This document shows, in pieces, positions 9,301 to 20,808 of a stretch of 64,000 bases of DNA (positions within the stretch are counted from its first letter, which is position 1; each line of letters starts with the position of its first letter). The notes under the pieces were generated by a model that was not told where the DNA came from, made no database searches, and worked only from the letters and a program-made list of their open reading frames with translations. Source of the stretch: Nocardia shimofusensis NBRC 100134 (GTDB taxonomy: Bacteria; Actinomycetota; Actinomycetes; Mycobacteriales; Mycobacteriaceae); the NCBI RefSeq assembly GCF_001613125.1, contig NZ_BDBT01000019.1, positions 1 through 64,000 of the forward strand. Direction: 5' to 3'. The translations under genes and the position numbers were made by a program.

Positions 9301-10467
9301 TCAGGCACGCACGCTCAAGCCGACCTTCTGGAACTCCTTGAGATCGGAGTAGCCCGCCTTGGCCATCGAACGGCGCAGGCCGCCGACCAGGTTGAGCGAA
9401 CCGAACGGATCGTCGGACGGTCCGAACAGCACCCGCTCCAGGCTCGGCCTGCTCAGCTGTTCGCCGGGCGCACCCTCGAAGTCCAGGCTCAGGTCCTCGA
9501 CCTGCAGCAGCGAACCGCGGGGCACCGAGGGATGGGCGGCCGCCGAGGGCCAGTACCAGCCCCGTCCGGGTGCCTCCTCGGCCACGGCCAGCGGCACGCC
9601 GAGCATCGCCGCGTCCGCGCCGCACGCGATGGCCTTGGCCAGGTGGCCCGAGGTCGCGATGTCGCCGTCGGCGATGACGTGCACGTAGCGGCCGCCGGTC
9701 TCGTCCAGGTAGTCGCGTCGCGCGGCCGCCGCGTCGGCGATCGCGGTGGCCATCGGCACACCGATGCCGAGCACCTCGCCGGTGGTCGTGGCGCCGGGGA
9801 ACGAGCCGTAGCCGACGATCACGCCCGCCGCGCCGGTACGCATCAGGTGCAGCGCGGTGCGGTGATCGCTCACGCCGCCCGCCACCACCGGCACATCCAG
9901 CTCGGCGATGAAGGTCTTGAGGTTCAGCGGCTCGCCGTCGCCGACGTGCTCGGCGGAGATGATGGTGCCGTGCACCACCAGCAGGTCGATACCGGCCTGC
10001 ACCAGGCCGGGGGTGAACAGGCGGGCGTTCTGCGGGCTCACGCGCACCGAGACGGTCACCCCGGCGGCGCGCACCTCGGCCACCGCGGCGGCCAGCAGAT
10101 CCGGTTGCAGCGGCGCGGCGTGCAACTGCTGCAGGAACGCCACCGCGTGCTCGTACCGGCCCTGCTCGGCCAGATCGACCAGCTGCTCGATCTTGGCCTC
10201 GACATCGGCGTGCCTGGCCCACAGGCCCTCACCGTTGATGACGCCGAGCCCGCCCAGTCTGCCCAGCTCCACCGCCATTTTCGGGGACACCAGCGCGTCG
10301 GTCGGGTGCGTCACCAGCGGAATCTCGAACCGGTAGGCGTCGAGTTGCCAGCCCAGCGAGACCTGCTTCGACGAGCGGGTCCGCCGCGAAGGAACGATGT
10401 CCACATCGTCCAGTTCGTAGGTACGCCGGGCCGTCCGGCCCATGCCGATCTCGACCATGTCGCGCAC
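9301..10467 (-). CDS. guaB3: GuaB3 family IMP dehydrogenase-related protein
   Basis: 388 residues, a single TIM-barrel of the IMPDH/GMPR fold without the CBS pair found in guaB. Visible elements include VVAGGVSDHRTALHLMRTG, VIVGYGSFPGA and VIADGDIATSGHLAKAIACG. The IMPDH active-site Cys loop (GSICTTR in guaB below) is not seen at the equivalent place, so true IMPDH activity is doubtful. GTG at 10467 is supported by AAAGGA seven bases upstream. It lies between guaB and guaA, as in mycobacteria. Confidence 0.92.
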   Translation of the reverse strand: MRDMVEIGMGRTARRTYELDDVDIVPSRRTRSSKQVSLGWQLDAYRFEIPLVTHPTDALVSPKMAVELGRLGGLGVINGEGLWARHADVEAKIEQLVDLAEQGRYEHAVAFLQQLHAAPLQPDLLAAAVAEVRAAGVTVSVRVSPQNARLFTPGLVQAGIDLLVVHGTIISAEHVGDGEPLNLKTFIAELDVPVVAGGVSDHRTALHLMRTGAAGVIVGYGSFPGATTTGEVLGIGVPMATAIADAAAARRDYLDETGGRYVHVIADGDIATSGHLAKAIACGADAAMLGVPLAVAEEAPGRGWYWPSAAAHPSVPRGSLLQVEDLSLDFEGAPGEQLSRPSLERVLFGPSDDPFGSLNLVGGLRRSMAKAGYSDLKEFQKVGLSVRA

Positions 10468-10647
10468 GTGAATGTCCTTTCGGTATCGGAAGTGCCGCTG
10501 CCCGACCGAGTGCCGTCGCAGTACGGCGTGTTCGCGGCCCCCGAATCCTCGCGAACGTGCTCGCTTCGACTCCCCCACACGCGGGGTGTCGCGAGCGTGA
10601 TGGTTCTCGCAGTCTCGCGCCGGTGGAGAGACTATCGCGGACAGCAG

Positions 10648-10687
10648 TGACGGCCGGACCCCGGTGTCGGGCGGGTTCCGGCCGTCG
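10648..10687 (-). terminator. Hairpin between guaB and guaB3
   Basis: Perfect 10-bp stem GACGGCCGGA (10649-10658) / TCCGGCCGTC (10677-10686) with an 18-base loop, ten bases after the guaB stop. It is positioned to end or attenuate the guaB transcript before guaB3; guaB3 then needs its own promoter in 10468-10640. Confidence 0.6.
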
Positions 10688-10696
10688 GTGCGAGCG

Positions 10697-12364
<1,668 letters not shown>

Positions 12365-12467
12365 TCATGGTATCTGTACAGCGAACCGGCCCCGGACCGA
12401 GCCTGCCCACGAAACTGGCGCGCGGCAGCGCTGGCGCAGACCACCCTGTTCTGCGTACCGTGGGTGT

Positions 12468-12881
12468 GTGCGTGACCATCTACCACCTGGCTTGCCGCCG
12501 GATCCATTCGCCGGAGACCCCTCCGACCCGTCCGCCGCGCTCGATGCCATCGAGCCGGGCGAACCGCTGGATCCCCACGAGCGCCTTGCGGTCGAGGAGG
12601 ATCTCGCCGACCTCGCGGTCTACGAAGCGTTACTGGCCCACCGTGGCATCCGCGGGCTCGTGGTCAGCTGCGAGGACTGCCGACAAGATCACTACCACGA
12701 CTGGGACATGCTGCGCGCCAATCTGCTGCAATTGCTGGTGGACGGCACGGTGCGCCCGCACGAGCCCGCCTATGATCCGACCCCCGAGGCCTACGTCACG
12801 TGGGATTACTGTCGCGGCTACGCGGACGCGTCGATGAACGAGGCGTTCCACGGCGACGGATTCGACGGATTCGACAGCTGA
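12468..12881 (+). CDS. DUF5319-like conserved protein
   Basis: 137 residues, acidic and soluble, starting at GTG (VRDHLPPGLPPDPF). It contains SCEDCRQDHYHDWDMLRANL, with two Cys and three His that could bind a metal, and WDYCRGYADASMNE. It matches the family located divergently from guaB in mycobacteria (Rv3412 type); function unknown. It is divergent from guaB and convergent with rsdA. Confidence 0.85.
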   Translation: MRDHLPPGLPPDPFAGDPSDPSAALDAIEPGEPLDPHERLAVEEDLADLAVYEALLAHRGIRGLVVSCEDCRQDHYHDWDMLRANLLQLLVDGTVRPHEPAYDPTPEAYVTWDYCRGYADASMNEAFHGDGFDGFDS

Positions 12882-12888
12882 GTCCCCC

Positions 12889-12909
12889 CACCTCGCCTTC
12901 GGCGGGGTG
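12889..12909 (+). terminator. Hairpin after the DUF5319-like gene
   Basis: CACCTCGCC-TTC-GGCGGGGTG forms a 9-bp stem (one G-U pair) with a 3-base loop, 7 bases after the stop codon. Likely intrinsic terminator without a U-tract. Confidence 0.6.
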
Positions 12910-13041
12910 TTCGGCCGGGTCTTCCTCCCGGCACGATGATGCGCGCTCGCACGGGTCCGCTCACGCCGAGGCTGTCCGCACGCCGCCCGGCGCACGGGGA
13001 CTCTCCCGGCAGCACCCACGAAGCAAACCCCCGGACGAACG

Positions 13042-13076
13042 CGAGAACCGACCGCCTGGCAGGCGGTCGGTTCTCG
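13042..13076. terminator. Bidirectional terminator between convergent genes
   Basis: Perfect 16-bp stem CGAGAACCGACCGCCT / AGGCGGTCGGTTCTCG around a GGC loop, 20 bases past the rsdA stop. It lies between two convergent genes and is symmetric, so it can stop both transcripts. Confidence 0.8.
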
Positions 13077-13096
13077 TGAGTTCGTGACGGAATCCG

Positions 13097-14173
13097 TCAG
13101 GTCGTCGGCCCCGGCGACAGCATGCCGGGCGGCAACAACTGCGTCGGGATCTCGGTCGGCAGCGGGATGCCGGCCGACGGGAGGGTCGGGATGATGTCCG
13201 ACGGCAGGCCGCCGCCGTTGCTCGGCGCCGTGGTCGGCGGAAGCGGTGTCGTCGCCGGGTTCGTGGCCGGCGGCTCGGTCGGCGGCTGCGTGGACGGTTC
13301 GGCCGGATCGGTCGGATCGAGGGTCGCATCCGGCGTGTCCGAGGGCTCGACCGCCTGCGTCGGGTTCACCGGATCCGTGGTGCCCTGGTTCGGCGGCAGC
13401 ATCGTCACAGTGTTGCCGGTTGTCGGATCCACCGTGACGGTGGTACCGGGCCGCGGCACAGTGGACGGCTGCACCGTCTGTTCCAGCTGTGTCGCCAGCT
13501 CAGGGGACTTCTCGCGCAGGTCGGTCAGCAACACCTGCCACGCGCGTTCCAGCTCCTGCTTCTTGCTGTTGTCGCTGACCTGGCCCACATTGGTCTGCGC
13601 GCGTTCCAGCAGGGCGGCGGCCTGGCTGTAGTTGCCTTGTTCGAGAGCCTGTTCCGCCTGCGAGAGCTCGTTGTCGGCACGCTGCACGACGGTGGTCTGG
13701 GCCTGTTCGCTGAACACGACCTCCTTGACCCGCCACAGCGGATCGCCCGGCTCCGCGCTGTAGGAGAACGCGGTGGTTCCGCCGATGATCAGTGCGAGAG
13801 CGGCGGCCGCTCCCGTGATGGGGTACAGCAGTCGTAGCTTCCCACGCGCCTGGGCGCCGACACGGACCTTACGAGCGCCGATCTCCTGGTTGACCGCGGC
13901 GACGACCGCGTCCAGATCGGGTGCGCTCGGCATCGGCGGGTCGATCAGCTCGGTCCGCCAGTCCGCGAGGAGCGCGGCGAGCTGGAATTCCTCCGCGCTG
14001 TCGGTCTGTACCGGACCGCCGCTCACGATGGCGTCGATCAGCGCATCGTCGCGGCGTACCGCAGCGATGTCCACCGGTCCGGCATCACCAGCATCCCCGG
14101 CGTAGGGACCGCTGTTCCGCGATCCGCGCCGCGCCTTCCAGTCGCCCCGACCGCGCTCGCCATCCCTAGCCAT
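13097..14173 (-). CDS. rsdA: Anti-sigma-D factor RsdA
   Basis: 358 residues. The N-terminal cytoplasmic part (PVDIAAVRRDDALIDAIVSG, FQLAALLADWRTEL) is the SigD-binding anti-sigma domain. One transmembrane helix follows (YPITGAAAALALIIGGTTAF, about residues 115-135), then an external coiled-coil-like section (NELSQAEQALEQGNYSQAAA) and a long Pro/Thr-rich tail. ATG at 14173 overlaps the sigD stop by eight bases, so the pair is translationally coupled. In M. tuberculosis RsdA is degraded by ClpP to release SigD. Confidence 0.9.
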   Translation of the reverse strand: MARDGERGRGDWKARRGSRNSGPYAGDAGDAGPVDIAAVRRDDALIDAIVSGGPVQTDSAEEFQLAALLADWRTELIDPPMPSAPDLDAVVAAVNQEIGARKVRVGAQARGKLRLLYPITGAAAALALIIGGTTAFSYSAEPGDPLWRVKEVVFSEQAQTTVVQRADNELSQAEQALEQGNYSQAAALLERAQTNVGQVSDNSKKQELERAWQVLLTDLREKSPELATQLEQTVQPSTVPRPGTTVTVDPTTGNTVTMLPPNQGTTDPVNPTQAVEPSDTPDATLDPTDPAEPSTQPPTEPPATNPATTPLPPTTAPSNGGGLPSDIIPTLPSAGIPLPTEIPTQLLPPGMLSPGPTT

Positions 14174-14744
14174 ACATTTCACCTGCCCTCGCCACTTGTG
14201 CCTTCAGTTTTGCGAGCGCCCTGTGCTGGGCAACCCGTATCGCCCCCGCCGTACTGCCCACGGCGGCTGCGGTTTCTTCCGCTGACAAACCCATGACCAG
14301 GCGCAGGACCAAGATCTCCCGATGCTTTTCGGGCAGAGTCGCGAGCAGACGATTCATCTGCCTGCTCGTCTCCGATTCGAGAGCTCGTTGTTCCGGGCCG
14401 TGGTCGGTGGATATGACATCTGGTACTTCGGCCATTGCCTCCGCCTTGTTACGGGCGGCGTTGCGATGGGCGTCGGCGACCTTGTGCGAAGCGATTCCGT
14501 AGACGAAGGCCATGAAGGGCCTGCCCTGGTCCTGATACCTGGGCAAGGCTGTCATCACAGCCAGACATACCTCCTGCGCGACATCGTCCGCTGAGAGCTG
14601 ACCGCGTTCCGCCGCGCCGATACGCGCGCGGCAGTAACGGACAACGAGCGGACGGACCAGCCCCAGTACCTGAGCTAGAGCGGCCCTGTCGCCCTGCGCA
14701 GCGGCAGTGACGGCGAGGTCCAACTCTTCGCCCGTATGCGTCAT
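14166..14744 (-). CDS. sigD: RNA polymerase sigma factor SigD
   Basis: 192 residues, ECF sigma factor. Region 2 (VVRYCRARIGAA, SADDVAQEVCLAVMTALPRY, RPFMAFVYGIASHKVADAHR) and region 4 (LPEKHREILVLRLVMGLSAE, VGSTAGAIRVAQHRALAKLK) are intact. Start at ATG 14744 (MTHTGEELDLAV) gives the usual length. It overlaps rsdA and lies next to whiB3 and groEL1 as in M. tuberculosis (Rv3414c), where it controls stationary-phase and ribosomal/chaperone genes. Confidence 0.95.
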   Translation of the reverse strand: MTHTGEELDLAVTAAAQGDRAALAQVLGLVRPLVVRYCRARIGAAERGQLSADDVAQEVCLAVMTALPRYQDQGRPFMAFVYGIASHKVADAHRNAARNKAEAMAEVPDVISTDHGPEQRALESETSRQMNRLLATLPEKHREILVLRLVMGLSAEETAAAVGSTAGAIRVAQHRALAKLKAQVARAGEMYG

Positions 14745-14901
14745 CGTCAGAGATATTCCTGGCGTTACGAGTGGCACGGTCTGCGAGCGACCGGTGCTTC
14801 CGCCGAACCGGCGGAACGGAAACAACAATAGCGACACCACCCCCTGCCCCGAGCACTGTGGGCTCTTGTCGCAACAACCGGCGCGGCCTCGGAAGTGATT
14901 T

Positions 14902-15780
14902 TCAGCACGTCCCGGCCGGTCGGAATCGTCCACCCAGATGCAAGATCATCTGCTCGTACGAATTCGCTTCGGCCGCCGCGCAAGTCCGGTCCTCGGGGGT
15001 GGCCGCCACGCCGGATCCGAGCATGGCGGTCGCCCACCGCAGCGGCAGCAGACCGTGCTCGGCCGCCCGCTCGCCGACCGCCTCGGCGAGTTCGGCGGCT
15101 CGGCCGTGGTCTCCCGCGGCCGCGGTGGCCGCGGCGACGAGCAGTGCCGACTTGATCCGATGCCGCGCCGAGAGTGTCGTCTCGGCCAGCCGCGAGCCGG
15201 CTTCGGCGTGCGAGAGCGCCCGGACCGCGTCGCCACCCGCCAGCGCGGTCTCGGCACGGACCCAACACAAGCGGATCCGAGCCCGCACCCGGACGGTCTC
15301 GTCGTCGCCGAGCAACGCCCGGACCCTTTCCAGCAGCCGGGCCGCCAGATCCAGCCTGCCCAGGCCGAGCGCGTCGGCGGCCAGACCGGTGAGCGCGTCG
15401 CACGCGGCGTCCACCCGGTCCGGGCTCGTGGCCCCGGACTCGGGGCTCACCGCGAGGAGCCCGGGCAGCACCATCGCGGCGGCCCGGCCGTCCCAGCCGG
15501 AAGCGGCGGCGTGCCAACCCAGCTGACGCAGCAGTGATCCCGTCGTGCTCGCGGCCAGGGAGGACAACACCGGATCAGGGCGTTGCCGCAGCACCCGCGC
15601 CAGTTCCGCCCTGGCCGCCGCGTATCGCCCCTGACCACCGAGCGCGACAGCGCGCAGCCAGGTCGCGAAGGGGTCCGAGACGGCCGGCAACCCGACAGCG
15701 GCCACAGCCGGCCGGGCCCCGAACGCCGCGTCGACGAGGATTTCGAATCGAGTATCCGCTAGCGGAACTGGTACGAACAC
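14902..15780 (-). CDS. Conserved hypothetical, TPR-like helical protein
   Basis: 292 residues, almost entirely alpha-helical with Ala/Arg/Leu-rich repeats that look like degenerate TPR units (GGQGRYAAARAELARVLRQ, LGLGRLDLAARLLERVRALL, AGGDAVRALSHAEAGSRLAE, AAGDHGRAAELAEAVGERAA). It holds the position of Rv3415c upstream of sigD. Start GTG 15780 (VFVPVPLADTRFEI) is preferred because the upstream 47 codons look non-coding. No catalytic motif; a scaffold or regulatory role is possible. Confidence 0.8.
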   Translation of the reverse strand: MFVPVPLADTRFEILVDAAFGARPAVAAVGLPAVSDPFATWLRAVALGGQGRYAAARAELARVLRQRPDPVLSSLAASTTGSLLRQLGWHAAASGWDGRAAAMVLPGLLAVSPESGATSPDRVDAACDALTGLAADALGLGRLDLAARLLERVRALLGDDETVRVRARIRLCWVRAETALAGGDAVRALSHAEAGSRLAETTLSARHRIKSALLVAAATAAAGDHGRAAELAEAVGERAAEHGLLPLRWATAMLGSGVAATPEDRTCAAAEANSYEQMILHLGGRFRPAGTC

Positions 15781-16076
15781 GGGCCGCAGCGTAACCCGGA
15801 GCACCGCGGAGCCGAACCGTGCCCGGAGCCCGCGTGGCCCCTTCGGCAAACAATCAGCATTTCCACTCCGGCGCCATGTTTCTATCGGGTAAATCTCCCG
15901 GACGAGTAGCGCGACCAACACCGTCGCGAATTCACATCCGTTTCCCGCAATTTACCTGCGCGCCCCGTTCGCGCCATCTTGAAACATACCGCCCAACCTG
16001 GTTTGGGCGGTCCCCAGCACACCGACCCCCGAACCGAACGTGAGCCGAGCAACGCGCGCACAGTCTCAAAAACAAG

Positions 16077-16103
16077 GATCTAGCTGGGGTTACCCGCTAG
16101 ATC
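16077..16103. promoter_or_regulatory. Inverted repeat in the long region upstream of whiB3
   Basis: GATCTAGC (16077-16084) and GCTAGATC (16096-16103) are perfect inverted halves 11 bases apart, with an extra GGG...CCC inside. The stretch 15781-16410 holds no gene. The repeat lies 154 bases upstream of the proposed whiB3 promoter and could be an operator or a hairpin; its composition is AT-richer than the surroundings. Confidence 0.45.
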
Positions 16104-16230
16104 ACTTTGCGATCGCACACTGGCGTTCTCTCGGGCAACCGTCCAGTAGTACCGGACTGAAGCATGAATGTAAACAGTGCGGAGGTTAATTTTCACCTTC
16201 TCCGATTTGGAAAGCCGGCGCGTCGAACTA

Positions 16231-16260
16231 TTGACGGAAATTCACGGCTGGCCCTAACGT
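16231..16260 (+). promoter_or_regulatory. Putative whiB3 promoter
   Basis: TTGACG (16231-16236) and TAACGT (16255-16260), 18 bases apart, resemble an actinobacterial housekeeping promoter. Transcription from here would give a leader of about 145 bases before the whiB3 ATG. Confidence 0.45.
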
Positions 16261-16410
16261 AGCTCATCGCCACGACGGGCGCCGCGCGAAATTGCAGCGA
16301 CCTCCCGGCGGGCGAGACCCACGGCCACGGCCGATCGGGCCGTACCCGATGACTGTGCAGAAGACAACTGCTCGACGACGCTGACGAGCTCGCATCACAA
16401 GGAGTTCACC

Positions 16411-16704
16411 ATGCCCATGCCGACCCACCTCCCCGGACCGAACGCCGACGTCTGGGACTGGCAGATGCGCGGTTCCTGCCGTGGCGTGGACTCGGCGGTC
16501 TTCTTCCACCCCGATGGCGAACGCGGCCGGGCTCGCACCGCGCGCGAGATGCGCGCCAAGGAGATCTGCCGCGCCTGCCCGGTGTTGATGCAGTGCCGCA
16601 GCCATGCGCTCAAGGTGAGTGAGCCGTACGGCATCTGGGGCGGCATGTCCGAGACCGAACGCGAACTGCACGCCCGGCGCAATCGTCGCCGCATGGCCGT
16701 CTGA
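16411..16704 (+). CDS. whiB3: WhiB-family iron-sulfur regulator WhiB3
   Basis: 97 residues. Four Cys typical of WhiB proteins: one in MRGSCRG and three in EICRACPVLMQCRS, arranged C-X29-C-X2-C-X5-C for a [4Fe-4S] cluster. The WhiB signature turn appears as YGIWGGMSE and is followed by a basic tail (RRNRRRMAV). AAGGAG is placed well before ATG 16411. In mycobacteria WhiB3 senses redox state and NO and steers lipid synthesis; position between the Rv3415c homologue and groEL1 supports the WhiB3 assignment. Confidence 0.92.
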   Translation: MPMPTHLPGPNADVWDWQMRGSCRGVDSAVFFHPDGERGRARTAREMRAKEICRACPVLMQCRSHALKVSEPYGIWGGMSETERELHARRNRRRMAV

Positions 16705-16742
16705 CAGACCGCGCCCCATCCGGCAGACCGCGACCCATCCGG
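16705..16742. repeat. Tandem 19-bp direct repeat after whiB3
   Basis: Two abutting copies, CAGACCGCGCCCCATCCGG (16705-16723) and CAGACCGCGACCCATCCGG (16724-16742), differ by one base and begin directly after the whiB3 stop. The remainder of the gap to 17091 shows no gene or clear signal. Confidence 0.8.
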
Positions 16743-17091
16743 CGCCCGCACCTGCGCCGAATGCCTTGCGGAAACCGACCCGACGCCGGATCGGGCCCCG
16801 CTTTCGTCCCATCGAGAACCTCCCGAGCCGACACATTCGGCGAGCCGAGACGGTCAGGTGCGAGATGGACGGGCGCGAAACGGTCGAGGGCGAGATGCCC
16901 GAGACCCGGGCCATGTTTCCGACAACTATGGGCGTCCCCCGGGCCGCCGGCTCGTATCACGCCCGGCGTGTCGCGAGTTGCCACAACATAGCCGCAAAAT
17001 TGCTGAGCCACTGACGGTTTCCGGCACCCACCGGGTGCGCCGGCGATAGCGGCGCGCTAACGTAGTGACCGATGACACAGAATGGAGCGTT

Positions 17092-17730
17092 GTGACGACG
17101 CGGCCGTCGGCCGCAGAGGGCGACTCGGTCCGAAGAGGAGCCACCCCACCTGGTGTGGAGTCTGCGGTGTCGGCACGTGTAACCGAAAGCCTCGAACTAG
17201 CCGCGCTGTTGCGCCGATGCGGCCAGGCCGACCAGACCGCTTTCGCAGAACTGTACGACCGGACGAGCTCACGCGTGTTCGGTCTGGTGCTCCGGGTGCT
17301 CCAGGATCCCGGGTACGCGGAGGAGACCACCCAGGAGGTCTACCTCCAGATATGGCGCACCGCAGCGAATTTCGATTCCACTCGCGGCTCCGCCATGACC
17401 TGGTTGATGACACTCGCCCATCGGCGCGCGGTCGACCGCGTCCGCGCCGAACAGGCCCACACCCTGCGGGAATCCGCCTACGGGGCGCGGGCGGGCGACA
17501 ACGAGTTCGACCAGGTGGTGGAGGAAGTCGAGCGCAGAGCCGAACAGCGCGCTGTGCTCGCCGGCCTCGCCGACCTCACCGAGACCCAGCGCGAGGCCAT
17601 CTCGCTGGCCTACTACGGTGGGCGCACCTACGCCGAGGTCGCCGCGCACCTCGGGGTCGGCCTGCCGACCGTGAAATCCCGGATCAGGGATGGTTTGACA
17701 CGACTGAAGAAAAGTTTGGGGGTGACGTGA
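17092..17730 (+). CDS. ECF sigma factor, SigK-like
   Basis: 212 residues. Region 2 (ALLRRCGQADQTAFAELYDR, AEETTQEVYLQIWRTAANFD, AMTWLMTLAHRRAVDRVRAE) and region 4 (LTETQREAISLAYYGGRTYA, LGVGLPTVKSRIRDGLTRLK) match the SigK/ECF19 group. GTG at 17092 with GGAG four bases before it is preferred; GTG 17065 is also in frame. The TTG start of the next gene is one base after its stop, the usual sigma/anti-sigma layout, but SigK lies elsewhere in M. tuberculosis, so the symbol is withheld. Confidence 0.88.
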   Translation: MTTRPSAAEGDSVRRGATPPGVESAVSARVTESLELAALLRRCGQADQTAFAELYDRTSSRVFGLVLRVLQDPGYAEETTQEVYLQIWRTAANFDSTRGSAMTWLMTLAHRRAVDRVRAEQAHTLRESAYGARAGDNEFDQVVEEVERRAEQRAVLAGLADLTETQREAISLAYYGGRTYAEVAAHLGVGLPTVKSRIRDGLTRLKKSLGVT

Positions 17731-17731
17731 G

Positions 17732-17983
17732 TTGACCGACGCTCGGATCGATCTCGCGCACGCCGTCGCGCTCGGATCGATCGACGACGCAGACCAGCAC
17801 GCCTTGCACGAAGTGCTCGATGACGAGGATCCCGCCTCCAGAGCGGGATTCCGCGCCGAAGTACTGCGCACCCGGGACGCCCTGGCCGCGCTGGCGGAGG
17901 TGACCGCCACCGCCCCACCGCCCGCATTACGGGCTCGCCTTCTCGCGGCCGTCGCCGCCGAGGACTCTCCGACCGCCGGTTGA
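17732..17983 (+). CDS. Short anti-sigma factor, RskA N-terminal domain only
   Basis: 83 residues. The sequence DLAHAVALGSIDDADQHAL, ending in LRARLLAAVAAED, matches the cytoplasmic sigma-binding domain of RskA-type anti-sigma factors. Full-length RskA has over 200 residues with a transmembrane helix and an external domain; both are absent here and no frame in 17984-18240 restores them. TTG start one base after the sigma gene stop implies coupled translation. Either a soluble anti-sigma protein or a decayed gene. Confidence 0.75.
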   Translation: MTDARIDLAHAVALGSIDDADQHALHEVLDDEDPASRAGFRAEVLRTRDALAALAEVTATAPPPALRARLLAAVAAEDSPTAG

Positions 17984-18241
17984 GGCCGTTCGACGGATAT
18001 CGTCCTCGAATTCCGTTCCCCTGACACCTCATCCGCCGGGACTTTCCTCCCCGGAACTCGTTCCCGATGTCCTTTTCCTCGATCGCGGCTGTCCGCCGCC
18101 GTCTCCCCTGCGCGCTCTCCCCGACTCGATCGACGAGCGCGCCGTCGAAGCCGACCGCGCCGGAGGCAGGCCGAGGGGCGTTCTCGCGCGGTGTCTGCGG
18201 CTACGCGGAGAACGCCCCGGCTGGTCGGCCGTGCGCACACG

Positions 18242-18276
18242 ACGGCGCCCCCGGTCGAAACGACCGGGGGCGCCGT
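18242..18276 (-). terminator. groEL1 terminator
   Basis: Perfect 16-bp stem ACGGCGCCCCCGGTCG / CGACCGGGGGCGCCGT with an AAA loop, 23 bases past the groEL1 stop. The symmetric stem could also stop transcripts from the sigma/anti-sigma pair on the other strand. The rest of 17984-18299 contains no recognisable gene. Confidence 0.8.
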
Positions 18277-18299
18277 GGGTTCACGACCTGATCGGTGGA

Positions 18300-20045
<1,746 letters not shown>

Positions 20046-20348
20046 TCACTTGCTGACGACAGCCAGCACGTCGCGCGCGGAGAGGATCAGGTACTCCTCG
20101 CCCTGGTACTTGATCTCGGTGCCGCCGTACTTGCTGTAGATGACGGTGTCGCCCTCCTGGACATCCAGGGGGATGCGCTTTTCGCCCTCGTCGTCCCAGC
20201 GACCGGGGCCGACAGCGACGACGGTGCCTTCCTGCGGCTTCTCCTTCGCCGTGTCCGGGATGACCAGGCCGGAGGCCGTCGTCGTCTCGGCCTCGTTGGC
20301 CTGGACGAGGATCTTGTCCTCGAGCGGCTTGATGTTCACGCTCGCCAC
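20046..20348 (-). CDS. groES: Co-chaperonin GroES
   Basis: 100 residues, complete Hsp10: [13 protein letters not shown], mobile loop [14 protein letters not shown], and [28 protein letters not shown] at 20348 with GGAGGG eight bases upstream. First gene of the groES-groEL1 operon, with a CIRCE operator about 170 bases upstream. Confidence 0.97.
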   Translation of the reverse strand: MASVNIKPLEDKILVQANEAETTTASGLVIPDTAKEKPQEGTVVAVGPGRWDDEGEKRIPLDVQEGDTVIYSKYGGTEIKYQGEEYLILSARDVLAVVSK

Positions 20349-20494
20349 GTTGAGCCCTCCACTTTCAGGGGATACGTCGTCCGGGACTGTTGTCCCGGAC
20401 CATCGGGTTCGGTCACGGTGGGTGACCCTGCGCATAGCCCCGTCGTCGCGGGTGCCGGGACCCCTGCTCAGTAGTCACAACTGCGTTCGACATC

Positions 20495-20514
20495 GGTTGC
20501 CGTGGTGGGCAACC
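20495..20514. other. Hairpin in the groES leader
   Basis: GGTTGCC (20495-20501) and GGCAACC (20508-20514) form a 7-bp stem with a 6-base loop, between the CIRCE element and groES. It would sit near the 5' end of the groES transcript; stability or translation effect is possible. Confidence 0.4.
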
Positions 20515-20520
20515 GCGTCA

Positions 20521-20547
20521 CTAGCACTCTATACATGAGAGTGCCAG
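20521..20547. promoter_or_regulatory. CIRCE operator (HrcA site) with groES promoter
   Basis: CTAGCACTC (20521-20529) - nine bases - GAGTGCCAG (20539-20547), close to the CIRCE consensus TTAGCACTC-N9-GAGTGCTAA with intact GCACTC/GAGTGC cores. On the minus strand TTGAGC (20554-20549) and TATAGA (20533-20528) give a possible promoter whose -10 falls inside the operator, so HrcA bound here would block it. Confidence 0.85.
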
Positions 20548-20670
20548 CGCTCAAGGCCGGGCGGTGCCAATTCTTCCGCCGACTTTCCATAGGTTCGTGG
20601 AAACTGTAACGTTCGGATAACGGATTGTGACAGTATTGGCGACGACCGTGCCACGGCCGTCGAGTCGTGC

Positions 20671-20695
20671 TGAGCCCGCATCGGTGCGGGCCTCA
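20671..20695. other. Hairpin upstream of the Hsp70-like gene
   Basis: GCCCGCA-TCGG-TGCGGGC, flanked by TGAG/CTCA, forms a stable stem-loop in the leader of the gene starting at 20809. A second smaller stem CCGGCC-TAC-GGCCGG follows at about 20700. They lie between divergent genes and are either leader structures or a terminator for an unmapped transcript. Confidence 0.4.
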
Positions 20696-20808
20696 GGGCC
20701 CGGCCTACGGCCGGACCATCGTCACGAAGCGTTGCGCCCCACTGTCCCACCGCCCCAGCTGCTCCATTCGTCCCGCGACCCTCACCCGTCCGTTGAAGGG
20801 AGGTGAAC

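Noticed and set aside
16077-16103. Hairpin considered as a tRNA or riboswitch
   Set aside because: Too short, no cloverleaf, no flanking conserved core that I recognise.
17984-18240. Missing C-terminal part of the anti-sigma factor by frameshift
   Set aside because: No frame in this stretch encodes a membrane helix or RskA-like external domain.
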